From Mermis nigrescens (lineage: Eukaryota > Nematoda > Enoplea > Mermithida > Mermithidae), in NCBI GenBank assembly GCA_036768485.1, contig JAVLUZ010000169.1:1118936-1182935 (forward strand): DNA of 64,000 nt, written 5' to 3'. A program made the position numbers and the translations under genes. The notes beneath the pieces were generated by a model that saw only the letters and a list, made by a program, of their open reading frames with translations, did not search any database and was not told the DNA's origin. Every line of letters begins with the position of its first letter. Positions within the stretch are counted from its first letter, which is position 1. Shown here in pieces: positions 23,037 through 35,980 of this stretch.

Positions 23037-23224
23037 AATATGCAATAAAAAACGAAGAGAAAGGGTTTATCGCAGCCAAGGAATCGCTAGTTAAGAGTGG
23101 CAAAAATGGTTACACAGTCAAAACTGAAGGTCCTACATGGGAGTATCGAAATGAGAGTGCTGCTGTGTTCCGATTCGAAAGGACGAATTACCGTATGTTT
23201 TTTGTTCCTACGAATTTCTATTAA
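23037..23224 (+). CDS. Candidate terminal exon, unknown protein
   Basis: An open stretch of about 62 codons ends at TAA and follows a weak acceptor (CAAAAG). It begins in phase 1, like the candidate terminal exons at 28859, 32456 and 32822. It reads as ordinary protein, with KNEEKGFIAAKESLV early and RMFFVPTNFY at the end. Beta-strand-like spacing hints at the same beta-trefoil family as 28859 but this is weak. No upstream exon was found. Confidence 0.3.
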
Positions 23225-24066
23225 GGCTGTCTCTATTGAAAATCGTTGAGCCAGGAGTTAAAGGGCGGATCTGGGATGGGCCGTCGCCTGTCAACTAAGC
23301 GAAATAAAGAGTAGATGGGCACTTTTTGATTTTTATAGCCATTTGTCTTATTATTTTCCAGAAATTACTACTCATTAATGACAATTACTGACTTTCTAGG
23401 CACTGAACACATACTTTTACGTCAAAACTAAGAAGAGTAGATTTCGTAAAAAATAAAAATTTTTGTGGTTTCAAAACGGTTTTTCGAGTTTTTACCCGGC
23501 ACTTTGTCACGCCCAGTAAGGGTCAATATATAATAATCATAATAATATATTTCATATTAGGTTACTCCGCGTATATCTGTACGTCTGTCGAGCCCTTTGT
23601 AATAATAAAATACCCTTTGCATGTCATTTCCACTACTGTTGTCAAGTGTGCACTGAAAAACCTTAGTCACAGAAAGCAGGTTTTTCGCTAGGATCTGAAG
23701 ATCTACTGAACCCATTTTGATAAAGTGAAATGTTTTGGATAGAAAATTTCGGTACACAACTATTTTCCCGAAAAAATTGAGATTTTTTATGTCTGTGGAG
23801 CACTACATTGAAAAAATAGCCGAAAATTGAACATGCTCCTATCAATTGAGTATTGTACTCGAAAGTGGCAAATTAGTTGCGTCCTTATACAGAGTAAAAT
23901 GCTCCAGCTTGTTCTTGCGGGCTCAGCGTGCAGCCATACTGGAAAAAAATTACTGCAATCTGTGACTTATAACTTTTATTTCAATACATTTACTCTGTTC
24001 TTTTCTTTTACACTCGATTTCTGCAATGTAATTAAACCGTTGTTTGTCCTTATAATTTCAGTTGGA

Positions 24067-24111
24067 CTCAGCCTTCTATACAGTTGGGGTTATTCTGGTC
24101 AGCATTCAGGT
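24067..24111 (+). CDS. Candidate small internal exon
   Basis: A 45-48 bp segment starts after the strong acceptor TATAATTTCAG (AG at about 24059-24060) and ends before the strong donor GTAAGAATT. In one frame it reads GLSLLYSWGYSGQHS and leaves phase 1, which matches the phase-1 start at 28859. Both splice sites look good but the exon is tiny and no start codon exon is identified. Confidence 0.25.
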
Positions 24112-24548
24112 AAGAATTCGCAGGTCTACAGTAAAATATATACCTAATTATAAAATGATCTGGTGAAACAAAAAATGACAAATATACCTAGGAATTATGC
24201 ATTGATAAAGATTTTGAAGTAGGGGACAGGAAAAGTCCTTCATGCGTTCGAAAAACAAATGAATGTGTAAAAATTAGATTTCATCAAAGCAATGCAAAGA
24301 ATTGAAGTATGTTTTGCGCCCTGTAATAAGAAGATGCACTTCAGTCGGGAAAAACAAGTAAAACAAGCTCATTCTTTGAAAAGACATGATACAATTAATA
24401 AATCCATTTACTTAAGCTCAATCTATACTTCATGTGGTGAGTGTTGCAGCGGACAATTGCATAGCGGTTGCCGCAGAAATTCCGCACTGAACCAATCTAT
24501 GCTTCCCACTATGGCGCGGCAACCTGCAAATTGCGCAGCATGGCCAGT

Positions 24549-24749
24549 CAGGGGCGGATTTAGTTAGGGGGCGAGGAAGCGGCCGCCCCCATCCCATCGG
24601 CCCAAAATAGTGCGCAAAATTAAGCATTTTTGAGCGATTTCTAACATCTTTCGGGTTAAAAACGGCTAATTTTTTCCGCCCAAGTCAGGGTTCCCGCCCC
24701 CTCCCTTAGGGGTACCGCCCCCTTAGGAAAATCCTAGATCCCGCCGCTG
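24549..24749 (+). mobile_element. hAT-type MITE with 8 bp target duplication
   Basis: It runs from CAGGGGCGGATTTAG to CTAGATCCCGCCGCTG and is flanked by TGGCCAGT and CGGCCAGT (seven of eight). The termini resemble those of the large element at 94-2222, so the two may share a transposase source. Confidence 0.75.
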
Positions 24750-26839
24750 CGGCCAGTCAACCTATATTTTATGCAGTTGCCGCACCGCAATCAAATTTCC
24801 TAAAGTTACCATTTTTTCGCCGCTTTTCAATCTACGAGTATGTGATGCCAAGTGATTGCTCCCCCTGTAGCTTTACAGGTAAAAGCTATTATTGTAATTT
24901 TTCACTGTTTTGTAGGGAATATAATTTGAAATTTAAGTCTCAATAAATTATTGCTTAAAATTGAGTATCAATGGCGGGAACATATGACAATGGAAAACAA
25001 TGTGCGATTGATCATATCAAGTGCAATGCATTCCAAAAAAGCTCGCGATGCAGGAGCCACGTTTATTTATTGAATATGGATCACTCAAAAACTAGGTCTA
25101 AGTGAAAGTTGGTCCAGAACGCATGAAACAAATATGCTAGACAATGTTTTACAGAATTGGCATAAGGCTTACCAATGCTTTTCTAAGAAGAAAGCCTAAA
25201 AATGATAGAAAATTGCAGTAAGATTGATTTTTGAGGGCAAGAGATTTAAGCTGCAAACTCTTCTGATTCGAATGCTGCCAGAAACATATAAGCTAATGTG
25301 AAAGTCAGATATGAATATTAAGGCCTTATGTCACACAAACAATGTCCTGGTACTTATTCTATTAATGTGTTGCGTAAAGATTCGGATATTTATGAAAATG
25401 ATATTAATCGGCTTGAAAATTTGTAGTTTTACCCACTCCGTTTTAAAGAACTACTGCTTATATACTAGCACCCAAAAATGCTCAGGTGGAACAAAAAGGG
25501 CAAATATACTTGGAATTAGAGATGATCAAGTACGAGTATATAAAAGTAGTGAAGTAAGAAAGCTCCTTATGCACGCAAAGTAAATAAAATCTGCTAAAAA
25601 AGTTAGGCTTCATCTGTGCAATGCAAAAAAATCGAATCATTTTCTGAGGTCTGCAGAAGCAAGTTGTATTTGGACGAGGAAATGAATCATACAGGGGTGG
25701 TTTATTGATTGGGCGTAGACATCGCGGATTGTGAGCGGGTGGCGACCGCCCTTGTCATTAAAAAACATTTGGGCGCAATAAAGAATAGATGTGCGTTTTT
25801 TGATGATTTTAGCCATAACATCATGATTTTTCAATTTATTAACATTTACTAGCTTTCTTGGTGCTCTGAAACCTTATTTTTACAATCAAAAAAGTAGTTT
25901 ATCAACAAATTAGGGATTTTTCAGTTCTTACAATGGTTTTTCGAGTATTTTTTTGGCGCTTTTACCTGATTTTGCACCAAGTTTGCCATTTTTTCGTGAA
26001 AAACTTTGAAAATTTTCAACTTTGTTTGGATCAAAATAATTAGTCTATCAAAGGGGAGGCAAAAAAACAGTTAGTTGAAGCGTACGCACAAATTCTTTGA
26101 ACAATTTTTGATACTATAAGGAAAATTTGGGGTTTCGCCCCCGCCTTGTCAGAAAATCCTGTATCCTCCGCGAGGCCGAAACAATTACTTGGAATTTGAC
26201 AATTTGCTCCACTTACCCGGATTATACTGTACAGTCATTATAAACGACAGTGTAACAGCTAAATTTTCATTAAGCGAGTATGTTCAATTAAGAACGTGAT
26301 ATTTTCACGAAAACTAAATCGGATTTATCATTAAAGTCCTGAATGTTTGGTGCAAAAAAATCAATGATGCGGTGAAAATTTGGTGCGAAAATTGGGAGGA
26401 TTTGATGCAAAGTTTGTTGCTAAAAATTCAATTATTTGGTAGAAGCTTTACTCGAACAAAAACTTATTTCGATGTGCATCTCAATATTTTCTAACAAAAA
26501 TCTTTGTCTGCGATTGGTTAAAAGCAAGTTATACTGTGAAAATGAACGTTCCGCGTCGGTTGAAACTAAAGGAGCATGTAAAGTCTTGAGTCAGATTTCT
26601 GGCTTTAAAATTCTCAATATACATTAATACTCTTATGTACATTTCAATGATAAGTTCATCACTAAAAGTACTTATGTTTTAAAAATTATTCAACACATGT
26701 GGCATTGCAAGCACATCCGCGTAATTCATACTTTGCTTCAGGAAATCTTAATAAAAAATCTGAAGGCCAGATTTGTAATTTTAATATCACTGAGAAAATT
26801 TAAAAAATATTATTTATCTTCAATATTCTAGAGAAACAG

Positions 26840-27105
26840 TCACTTTTCAATTTAAACTTTACACAACCTCTGAGCGTAAAGAAAGCTCTAGTCGGATTCA
26901 TAACTCTTATTTTAACATGAACATTTATGAAAAAATTAACTCTATACAATGGTCTGAAGACGAATGAATGTCAGATCTGAAGTACTTTACATCACTGTTG
27001 AGTGTAAACAAATGCACCCAACAGATGCATGAGGTTTGAAACATGGTACCTTTTTAGACATGAGATCATGTCCACACTCATACACAATTTTTGACTCTAA
27101 ACAAC
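26840..27105 (+). repeat. Satellite S1 copy
   Basis: Carries AAACTTTACACAACC, GTCGGATTCATAACTC and CAATGGTCTGAAG in the satellite order, more diverged than at 5.8 kb. Confidence 0.5.
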
Positions 27106-27789
27106 CCGGATTGGCTGAATAATGATATAAACAAATACAATTTACAGTGACGTACCTTTAGAGCATTATTCGGTTTGACTTATCCTAGCCTCAAATAGAA
27201 GAACAAAAAAATAGGAAAAGAACGTATTTTTCGACCATCCATCAGGTTTTGAACTTTAAAAATCCAAAACCACTTCCCCATTGAGTATAGAGAAATTTAA
27301 TTTAGGTCAGTTCGTAGCCCTTGAGTTGCAGTCCGTTTGTGTGCAAAACTATTATGCCATATCCTACTGGAGATATTGACCAGTCAGAAAAAGAAAGGCA
27401 ACTTGTTTTTACATCTCATGTTCCGTCCATGAATTCGCAAAACTTGGGACATTAGAATCATGACTGTTGCAGTCTCTCATACTTACGTTTTTTTTCTCTA
27501 CTATCATATATCTAATGAACCTCCAATTTTTAGAATTGCAAAGCGATGGAGCCTACTTAATTACGATGAACGGGTATGAAATCGAATATTGATCACATTT
27601 CATAGCTCTTTTTATTTTGATAAACCAAATCGTATTTTTGAATACGATATAAAATAATTTTAAATATAAAATAATTTTTAGGGGTAGATGACTTTAATTT
27701 TTGTAAAAAATGATTAAAAACACGTAATAATTGCCATAAAACGCGCGTTTTCTCCAAAAATAGGGGGCAGCTTTGCTCCATGTACGACT

Positions 27790-27835
27790 ATGATTATTAT
27801 TATTATTATTATTATTACGATTATTATTATTATTT
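27790..27835 (+). repeat. (ATT)n microsatellite
   Basis: Trinucleotide run of ATT with one ACG interruption. Confidence 0.9.
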
Positions 27836-28858
27836 TGGATGCCTCTTGCTGCATGTACGATCATGCATACGATGATTTAAAGAATTAATAATTTTGAAGT
27901 GCAATTAATTTGGATGAATAATTTCAGAGTGTCCGTGCACCGAGCACGTATACAAAGATACCGGGGCAGTCTTTTTTAAATGATGAATGAATAAGTAAAT
28001 TAAAACTAATGAGTGAATTATAAATTAAATTAACCTCTATTTACCGTGAACTAGGACAGCGTCTTAGTGCTTCAATTTATTAACATTTTTCTGATTTCTG
28101 TATCCCTGTGCCTAGAATTTTGTCTAGCCTCATTTTGGCTTCACTTACTTTAGAATTTTTAGGCCTATTTACACCAATATCACAAGAGAAATTAGGGTTT
28201 TAATATAAAATCAAGCAGCTTTTTACTTATCAGCTTTTCAGATGCATCCCCAGGTTGTGCTTAACACAATTAAAATCTGATTTTTCTCGTTTTTGCATGG
28301 ACATCCACTAGGTGCCTATTCCATGCGTTGTAATAGCTTTTGTTGGTTGTAACTCTTCCGAAAATAATAGTCATAAAAAAATAACATACATATTTTGAAA
28401 AAGCATGAAAAATTGCATAAAATGAAAGTAATAATTGCTAGAATATGTAGAGAAGGTGTAGCTTGACGTAGACTAGGACGGCGTCCTTACATGGTACTCT
28501 TCGATTGCAATGATTGTAAATTGAGGATTAAACTAAATAATTAATCAATTAAAATAGTGACCTTTATAGTCAATCAAGAATAGTACTGCTGATAAAAATA
28601 AACTAGAGAGGATATACAAATTGTGATTCTATACACGGATTATTTAATACAAATTGTATGTACGTAGCTTATCCGACAACTTTAAAATTTTACAGAATTT
28701 CAACCTAAAAATTAGGAAAAACTTTTATAAAAGATGTGTAAATGCGATAAATCGATGTGAATTCATGCCAAAAAGGTCTTTTCGTTAGCACAAAAACCGC
28801 CACAAATCTTTGTGCGTGCAATGCTTGAAAAGCTTTTTCTCGTTCAAAAAATTCTCAG

Positions 28859-29208
28859 GAGCTTTTTTGTCTTCTTTGAACTATAGAGCGAATTGGGCTT
28901 TTTCGATTGACGAATCGGGCGACGTATCTGTGGAACCGTTTAATAATGACAATTTGACAAGATGGCAGCTGTGGAAAATTGATGAATACAATGGAACAAT
29001 CGTTAACTATGAAAATCCCGAACTGACTTTGGGAAAAAATGCAACATTTGCCTTTGAAAAACGTTACGGCGACACTTATAAAATAGTAAGACAGCAGTCA
29101 AGATTAAAACTATGCAAAAGTTCGTGGAACAGTAAATTAAGACTGACCGAATTTCAAATCAAGAATCCTCAAACTTCTCATAATAATTTTAAGTTGAATT
29201 TTAAGTGA
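28859..29208 (+). CDS. Candidate terminal exon of a ricin-type beta-trefoil lectin-like protein
   Basis: After the acceptor ATTCTCAG a phase-1 frame stays open for about 116 codons to TGA. AATAAA follows at 29221, as expected for a last exon. The run FSIDESGDVSVEPF, then TRWQLWKI, then NGTIVNYENPELTLG has the beta-trefoil pattern of the ricin-B lectin fold: a hydrophobic strand, a Q-x-W-like core, then G-x-I-x-N. A second half with YKIVRQQSRLKL may be the next subdomain. NAT and NGT are possible glycosylation sites. Upstream exons are not established; the small exon at 24067 fits in phase. The protein would bind sugars if the family call is right, but sugar contact residues cannot be assigned. 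It is not a toxin call. Confidence 0.5.
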
Positions 29209-29220
29209 TAGGAAAAACTG

Positions 29221-29226
29221 AATAAA
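29221..29226 (+). terminator. Polyadenylation signal AATAAA
   Basis: It lies 13 bases after the stop of the exon ending at 29208. Confidence 0.5.
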
Positions 29227-29515
29227 TTCGACGATATCGGATTAGGAAAAATTTCTCTCTTCGACGACATTTTCCGTTGAATTGTCGACGAAAAATTGAG
29301 GAAAAATGGAAAAACTTTAAGATACACCATGCGCATATGCGAGCGGGAGGTGTCTGAAGCATAGATGGGCAGCAGCCTAATTCTGGGGTCAGATGGAACG
29401 AAATCGCCAAGAACGGCTTTAAAATTTCCATTCTGTTGGGTTTCTCTCGATTTGAAGGAGTCTTTCAAATTTGGGGACCCAGACCCCCTTCACCACGCTA
29501 ATATATAGTCCGTAC

Positions 29516-29787
29516 CATACGTGGGCAGGCAAGAAATTTCCGGGGGGGTGCAAGATTTTTTGAAGGTCAAAAAATGGCCTTAAAAACGATGGTATGGTGA
29601 TAAAAACACCATTTTTCGACGTTTCTCATCAAGCACTATCCATTGGCATCAAAAAATTGCGAAAAAAGCGAAAAAAAATTTTCAAAAATTGAATTCTGGG
29701 AGGGGGGGTAATTTGATCTCTGGGGGGGTATTTTGGTTTCTGGGGGATGCATACCCCCCCAAACCCCCCCCCCCACGCCCAGGTGTG
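29516..29787 (-). mobile_element. MITE family 1 copy, exact 8 bp target duplication
   Basis: Bounded by CATACGTGGGC and GCCCAGGTGTG and flanked on both sides by GTCCGTAC. This copy helps fix the family ends as CA...TG and the duplication as 8 bp, as for hAT elements. Confidence 0.9.
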
Positions 29788-30109
29788 GTCCGTACCCTCA
29801 GAATCTGAAAACCACCGTCACAATTTGAAAGATTTCCCAAAATAATATTTTCATTTTGTTTTTTCACGAAGATTTGATGCTGCTGTAGCTCAATGAGAAA
29901 CGTTGTCTTAAAAATTTTTTCTGTTAATTGTTGTAATCTCAAAACCACTTAAATTTAGGCGCTGCTCTTGTAAGCCGCCTGACAGTGTGCGTAGAGCCTA
30001 CTAAGAGCAGTCTATCGAATTTCCTTATGCATCGATTAGCTAAATCAGTCACTTGCTGCATTGCCTCAATAAAGTGTTTACAGGGATGGCAAAAAAATTT
30101 TCGACCTTG

Positions 30110-30730
30110 TAACCCTTTTTATATTTTTCACAGCAAAGTTTCCAAACTTATAGTCTGTTCTGAATTTTTGAGACTTTTTTACATGTGTTTTGAAAGCAGT
30201 TAAAATTCAGCCAATGAGCTTAAAGTCTTTTTTACCCGGTAGGCTTCGTCTATTGCACGTCATTTGGCTCTTTAAACCTTACACTTTGGCACATTGGGTC
30301 AGTTTTGCTCTTAGGAGCTGTGAGTGCTTTACCGGCAGCCAAGCACAGGAAAAATACGTTTGATGTGGAACTCCGTATTTCCAGTAGCGTAGCTATGGAT
30401 GGATTAGGAGGAACTAGTCCCCCGCAAATTTCAAAACTACGAATATTCTTTACAAGGGTCCCCTTGTTGAGATATCGAACTTCACAATTTTTGTCCCCCC
30501 CAATTAGAAGGCCAGCGAAGCGACGCCAATGCATATTTCTCGTTGTAAAGTAAGTGGTAATACCACTAGATTACTTAGGGAAGCGGTGGCGAAATTTAAA
30601 ATGTTACATAGGTCATTGTACAATTGGCGAATCGGTTGATGCGAGAGGCGGAAGCTAAGAAACTGCTCTTTGCCGATTGGCTCAAATTCTTAATACTTTC
30701 GAATCCTATACTGTACAAAGTCTCAGGACT
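30110..30730 (-). mobile_element. tRNA-like SINE or long repeat, copy 1
   Basis: This block is repeated at about 46527-46945, apart from the nested insertion at 30382-30531. Read on the minus strand the middle holds an A-box-like TCTAGTGGTATTACC. The rest is unique to this family. Confidence 0.45.
30382..30531 (+). mobile_element. hAT-type MITE nested in the SINE-like repeat
   Basis: It runs from CAGTAGCGTAGC to CGACGCCAATG, flanked by CGTATTTC and CATATTTC (seven of eight). The paralogous site near 46750 reads CCGTATTTCTCGC with no insertion. Confidence 0.75.
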
Positions 30731-31583
30731 TCTCAAACAGACTAGATCTTAAAGTGTCATGGCAAACTGTGATTGTCGATGTTGTTTGCCACTTCAAATG
30801 TAAATAAGTTAAGGTCAAAGGAAAAGACGGTTAAATTTTTTTCTGCTTCAATCCTCAAGGTCATAAAAAAGCGCCATTTATGTGTTTTATTGCGTAATTA
30901 GAAGACGTATACCACATCATAGATCATTCCGGTCTAATAAAGGTCTTTAATTGACATCAGGATAGGATTCTTAGAATTCTCTACTAATACCAGCCATGCT
31001 AACCATTTAATTGAAAGCCAGCCTATTTTTAACAAGGTGCTTTTGCCTTTCATACATTTTGGAAATTCTTATCTTATGCAGAACTCCTCCCCAGCTATTC
31101 CCATATGAGCTGCAGTAAGCGAACTTTATGATTTATTACTCATGCCGTATCTACTTGATATCTTGCGCAAAATTGATGACTATAAGCAATGAATATATAA
31201 GCTTTTGTTACTGTAGCTCATACGGAAACTGTATGGAAAGATCCGGATACTGTACTAGGTCCGTATCCGACTGTCAATTGAAGCGTTGTAGAAGCGCTAA
31301 TTTTTGTACTTCGACCATGGTTGCGCGACGTAGTCGGCTTCAGAGGTCGACAAGTAAAAATACAAAATTTTAAATTTTTTTGATCGAAAATGGTTCGAAA
31401 CAGCGGCGTGAATGATAAAGACGTCAAAAATAGCTTAACCAACATTTTGTTCTGCTAAATTTAGCCATTTATGCTAATAATTTACTTTCTATTGTCTATT
31501 TTCCCCTCAGTTTCTGCCGCAATTTTTAATATGTGTTCAGTGTGCCCACACACATATATGCGTGATTAATATTTTTCTCCATT

Positions 31584-31795
31584 TATGACCCTCCTTGTTT
31601 TCTAGATTAATACAAATTATAATGGAGAGGACAGATATCTTTGATTCAAGTGCGATGACAGAGATGTAATTATGGATACTGGAGCTTTGCGAATTGCCTT
31701 TCCCATTCGGTATGGTGACGAGACGACGATCCTTTTCCAAGATATTATCTTCCAATGGAGTTTGAAAGCATTGAGGATTCATATTCGTGGAGGAT
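31584..31795 (+). pseudogene. Decayed candidate exon, possible beta-trefoil type
   Basis: The segment lies between TTTTCTAG and GTAAAG. One frame reads GEDRYL, a TGA, then FKCDDRDVIMDTGALRIAF. Another later frame reads PMEFESIEDSYSWRIIR and leaves phase 1, which fits the exon at 32456. The W-x-I spacing resembles the 28.8 kb exon. A stop plus a frame change make it a probable pseudogene. Confidence 0.25.
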
Positions 31796-32034
31796 CATCA
31801 GAGGTAAAGAAAAATATATAACAGTAGCTTTTTTGTTTTTTTATAATTTTTTGCGGTTTTTTGTGATTAGAAAAATTTTTTTCTAGAAAAAAATAATCGA
31901 GGCGACTAGTAAAATATGATCCAAGCTGAGACTTATTCATCGATGCCGTTTTTTCCTTTGACCTTCCCTGCCTCATTTTCTCGAAATTATTCTATTCCGT
32001 TTCTACCTTTTTGTGCTCTAAATTCTGCTCTCTT

Positions 32035-32062
32035 ACACAATCAATCAATCAATCAATCAAAA
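32035..32062 (+). repeat. (AATC)n microsatellite
   Basis: Short tetranucleotide run AATCAATCAATC. Confidence 0.85.
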
Positions 32063-32455
32063 TTTATTTGTTATCAATGAAAGTGTACGAATAAATGAAA
32101 TGTTACATAAGAAATATTGTATAATTGCTTAAATAACATTACGATAATATTTGATCAAGGCGGACGCCTGAAAAGGCAAACGAAGAATGCGCTCAATTAC
32201 GGCTCTTAAGAAAATTTGCAAACTCAAGTTGTTTCAATCTTATCATAAAAACTACACGTAAAGATATTTCGGATTTACGCTATTTACTTTGAGTAAAATT
32301 TAATTTTGCATCTTTCGACCCGAATAATCAATTTTTTTGTAATCAACTTGAATAAAAAATAAATACATGTATTATCTCACTTGAAAATACTAACAGGACG
32401 GTAGGTTATTGGTATATTCTACAGTTAAGCCTCTCATTCGTCTTAATTATTCCAG

Positions 32456-32577
32456 TTACGGACAGCGACGTAAAGAAGATTATTAATCTCGAAAAGCGGG
32501 GATCGAATAAATTAAAGAAGATTATTAATCCCAAAAATTGGGGATCGACTAAATTGAGCGGCAATTATGAAATTTAG
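32456..32577 (+). CDS. Candidate terminal exon with a 14-codon internal duplication
   Basis: After TTATTCCAG a phase-1 frame encodes TDSDVKKIINLEKRGSNKL, then a diverged copy KKIINPKNWGSTKL, and ends at TAG. The duplication is clear at DNA level (AAGAAGATTATTAATC twice, 42 bases apart). No known domain is recognised. Confidence 0.35.
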
Positions 32578-32821
32578 TCGGACGATTTTTTGAATGCAAT
32601 AGAAGAATGAAATGGAAATTGTTATCTAATCATTTAATACATCATTTTACAATTTAATTTTTATTCTTTTTTTATTCATAATCGTTCAGATCGGTGTTAT
32701 TGACTTTTTCTTTAATATTTTTATACGTAGTCTGGGTGATAACAAATGCTTGCTTAACAAATGTGTATCACAAAATTCTTAATTTTATTGGCTGCAAAAA
32801 TTTTGCATTTTTATCTTTTAG

Positions 32822-32994
32822 AAAGAAAAAGCATCATCAGAAACATAGAAAATAGACGTAAAATGCATTTAAAAAATTTTTGGGCTGACCAGACCACCCA
32901 GAATTGGCATATAGTACATGAAATTAATCGATGCAGGACGAAGGAAGATTATTTAGCACCCTTCAATCAGCATATTTGTGTGGGGATTTCTTGA
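32822..32994 (+). CDS. Candidate terminal exon, unknown protein
   Basis: Follows the good acceptor TTTATCTTTTAG and runs in phase 1 for 57 codons to TGA. It contains FWADQTTQNWHIVHEINR, with a Q-x-W-like core that recalls the 28.8 kb exon. An ATG at 32761 in the same frame would give a hydrophobic start instead, so it could also be a small single-exon frame of 77 codons. Confidence 0.3.
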
Positions 32995-35980
32995 CACTAG
33001 CGTTGACTATTTCAGAGCTTCCACCTCCTGCTATTCTTCTATTTATAATCTACCGCTAATATTCACCTTCATTATTGTCGAATAATCGAGTAATTTATTG
33101 CAATACAAGAAAATTAAAATTTTTTAATCATTCCAAATATTTAGGATCATTTCAATGCAATAAGCTGAATAAATTCTCGTAATCCTTTCTTTAAGAATAG
33201 TAAAACTCGATTACAACCTCTCACCAGAATAGGACTTCTAGTGATTTAATAGTCATTTAATGTTTATTATGTCTGAACTCGTATTTACGTACCTACCTTA
33301 GTACTACGATGAATACTTTTTGATTCGCTTAATAATTTTCTAGAAAAAAGCATCCTCCTAATTGTCATTTTATTGCGACAATCATTTTTCAACCCTGTTT
33401 AATCTCGAATTATGCTTCCCGAATTCGATCAGTTTATGCTCCTTTTTCGAGATAGGGTCTATTTTTTGGTTATTAAATATATTATAGGTGAAGGTTTCTG
33501 CAGGCACGTAGCTTTGGGGGACCAACACCAGTTTTGGGGGCCTAAGCCCAAAAAGGCCAAAAAAAGCACAAAATAAGGTTTAAAAAGTCAGATTTCTCTC
33601 AATTTTGGGAGGTCCGAGAACCCTCCCATTTCCCCCAGAGATACGTGCCTGGGTTTCCGCTGGATTTAGATTTTGCATCCTTTTTGTGTGTCGCGTTTTG
33701 AAATATGGATTTATAGGGTGTATTGATGCGTAAAAATTAAAGGATGACTTAAAAGATTGATTGTGATATGCTTTTAGCTAGTTTCTTCATTACAGTAGAC
33801 TTGGTGTCAAATTGAACTAGGTCTAAGCCACTTCGGCGCATAATACAATGCAAGTAACGCCAGATAATATCTCTTCCAAAAGTCATACCTAGCGAAATTA
33901 AAAAGTATTTTTTGTAGCAGGATAAATTTTGGGGCAAATATGTTTGAAGTTGATATCTCAACATCCACTTGCGGATAGGCAAGAATAATTGTGCATTTGA
34001 CTTTTTTCACGAGATCTTCAATTACCTATATTAAAGAAAACGTTTGTATTTTTGGGCTTATTAGCTCAGAAAAGTGTGCTAAAATCTATTCTAACAATCT
34101 ATCAGATACGCTTTAAGAATTTTCAGCTGACCTTTTGAACAATTTCTCTTTTTTGAATGACGAAATAAACATACCGTAATCAAATTTTAGATATGAATCT
34201 TAACAAGCTATATTGACATCTGCACAAAAAATTAGCAAAATGAGAAAAAGCTAGTTGTTTGTAAAGTTCCGTTACTGCAGCTATTATGGATCGTTAAAAG
34301 ACGGTGGCGTGAAATTGTTCAGGAGGTCCTTTTCAGTTCCCCTAGCAATTCTCCCACGCCCTTACTAATAAAATTGACGTTGTATGCAGCGTAGGAGTGT
34401 AGCTATATCTAACTAAGATATGTACGGATCTTGTAATAAATGAATGCGTAGGTAATTTTTTCGCAGGATTATTAGATCGAATCCTAGTATTAGCAGACTT
34501 CCGACGCAAACTTAAGCCTCAAAACTTATTTTTTTGCAAGTTTTTAAAGCCAGCGAGCAGGTACCGATAAAAAATGTCGAAAACTCCCCTAAACCATCAA
34601 AATTGTAGATTTTTTCGACCTTCAAAATTTCTGTGCCCTAAATATAGTGCAGAAAAGCCTCAGACGGAGCAAATAAAAAATAAGCTTCTGACTGAAGAAA
34701 TAAAAAATTCCAGATCATTTATAAGTTAAATATACCAAAACTTTCTGAACCGATTAAGCACGATGCAATTATTACATCCAGAACTTTACCTAAACAAATT
34801 GAAAAATGGATCGCATCTAACGACATCATTTTTTTACGATATACCTATTTCACACGAAATTTTAGCTACTTCACGAAATTAGGTTTTGTATCTATTCGTT
34901 TTAAGGTAGATTATCGGATAATTTGTGAATCAACATGCTATGCTAATATACAAACATCATTTATGGAATAAAAATGCACCAATAATTGTCCAATGAAGAA
35001 GTCGTGATAAAAAATGGATAAAATAAATAAAAAGCGCGAAGAAAAATTTTTCGTTAATAGAATGCAAAAGACACCGTTTTACCTAAACCAAATTTCGCTT
35101 TATGTCTTCAAAGTTATCAGTCCATTTTAGGTTGGCTTCGGCGAAACCGACTATTTTGACCAAAATCGAACAGGGAGTAAAACCGACCGATAAAAATATC
35201 GCCCAAAATCCACAGCGGACCGGTTTCCGGCGGCATATCAATGCCCATAAAACCGCTCATGCATATAGTTTGGCCCATTTTCGAAATCTGAAGTCATTCA
35301 CCTTTTGCTATTCACATTTCACACAAAAATTTTTATCCAAAAGTACAAGTATTCTTCAAGACATGAAGTGAAAATTAGCAATCTCGAGAAAATATGACGA
35401 AATTGAAAAAATATTAAAAAATACTATTGGAAATTTCTGAATAAAAATACTCGGAAACAACTTCGTTTGGCGATAAAAATCGGGACTTTTTGTAAAACAT
35501 TTGCAAGCAATATCGATAAAATAACTCTAACAACTATTTTTAGACCGCTAGTAAAGTCATTTGACTCAATAAAAGTATCAAAAGCTAAATGTTGACTGAG
35601 TCGTCTCAAGCAGAATGGACATGAGTCGGTCTGGTCTGGGGTCGAGAAAAAAGAATAAATTTTCAAAGAAAGTCATGAAGTAAATATAATGCATAAGATA
35701 TTATATAGTTAAGAAATAAATAAATACAAAATACTAAAAATGGAAAAATCAGTTTTTCAGCCAAACTATTTGAAATGGACCAGAAATTTAGAATATTACG
35801 ACACATAAGGGAATGGTATATGCAAAAATAAAAATGAAAAAAGCTAAAAAGCAGGCGATCAATAAAGTTAATTTTACTTTATGGTGACAACGGGTCGGTC
35901 AGACTTGCCTAAATTTAATAAATTGTGAAAATGATCAAATATGCATAGTTTTTTTGTACGGATGCGGAGTTTACTAAAAA
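32995..35980. other. Gene-free interval with one MITE
   Basis: Only a MITE family 2 copy (33501-33651) is recognisable. A frame at 35102-35371 has an ATG but no known domain or splice context. Confidence 0.4.
33501..33651 (+). mobile_element. MITE family 2 copy, 8 bp target duplication
   Basis: Ends CAGGCACGTAG and ATACGTGCCTG, flanked by GGTTTCTG and GGTTTCCG (seven of eight). Confidence 0.85.

Larger units (their letters stand above)
24758..28858. other. Gene-free interval with repeats
   Basis: It holds a single foldback-arm copy (about 25450-25680), a GC-ended repeat (about 25725-26170), satellite S1 (26840-27105) and an ATT microsatellite (27790-27835). No exon is supported. Confidence 0.4.

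Noticed and set aside
25725..26170. Another hAT-type element with GCGGAT ends
   Set aside because: The ends resemble the 94-2222 and 24549 elements, but no target duplication could be found, so it is only noted as repeat sequence.
35102..35371. ATG frame of 89 codons
   Set aside because: No recognised domain, no signal peptide, no TATA at the expected distance and no homologous copy in the window.
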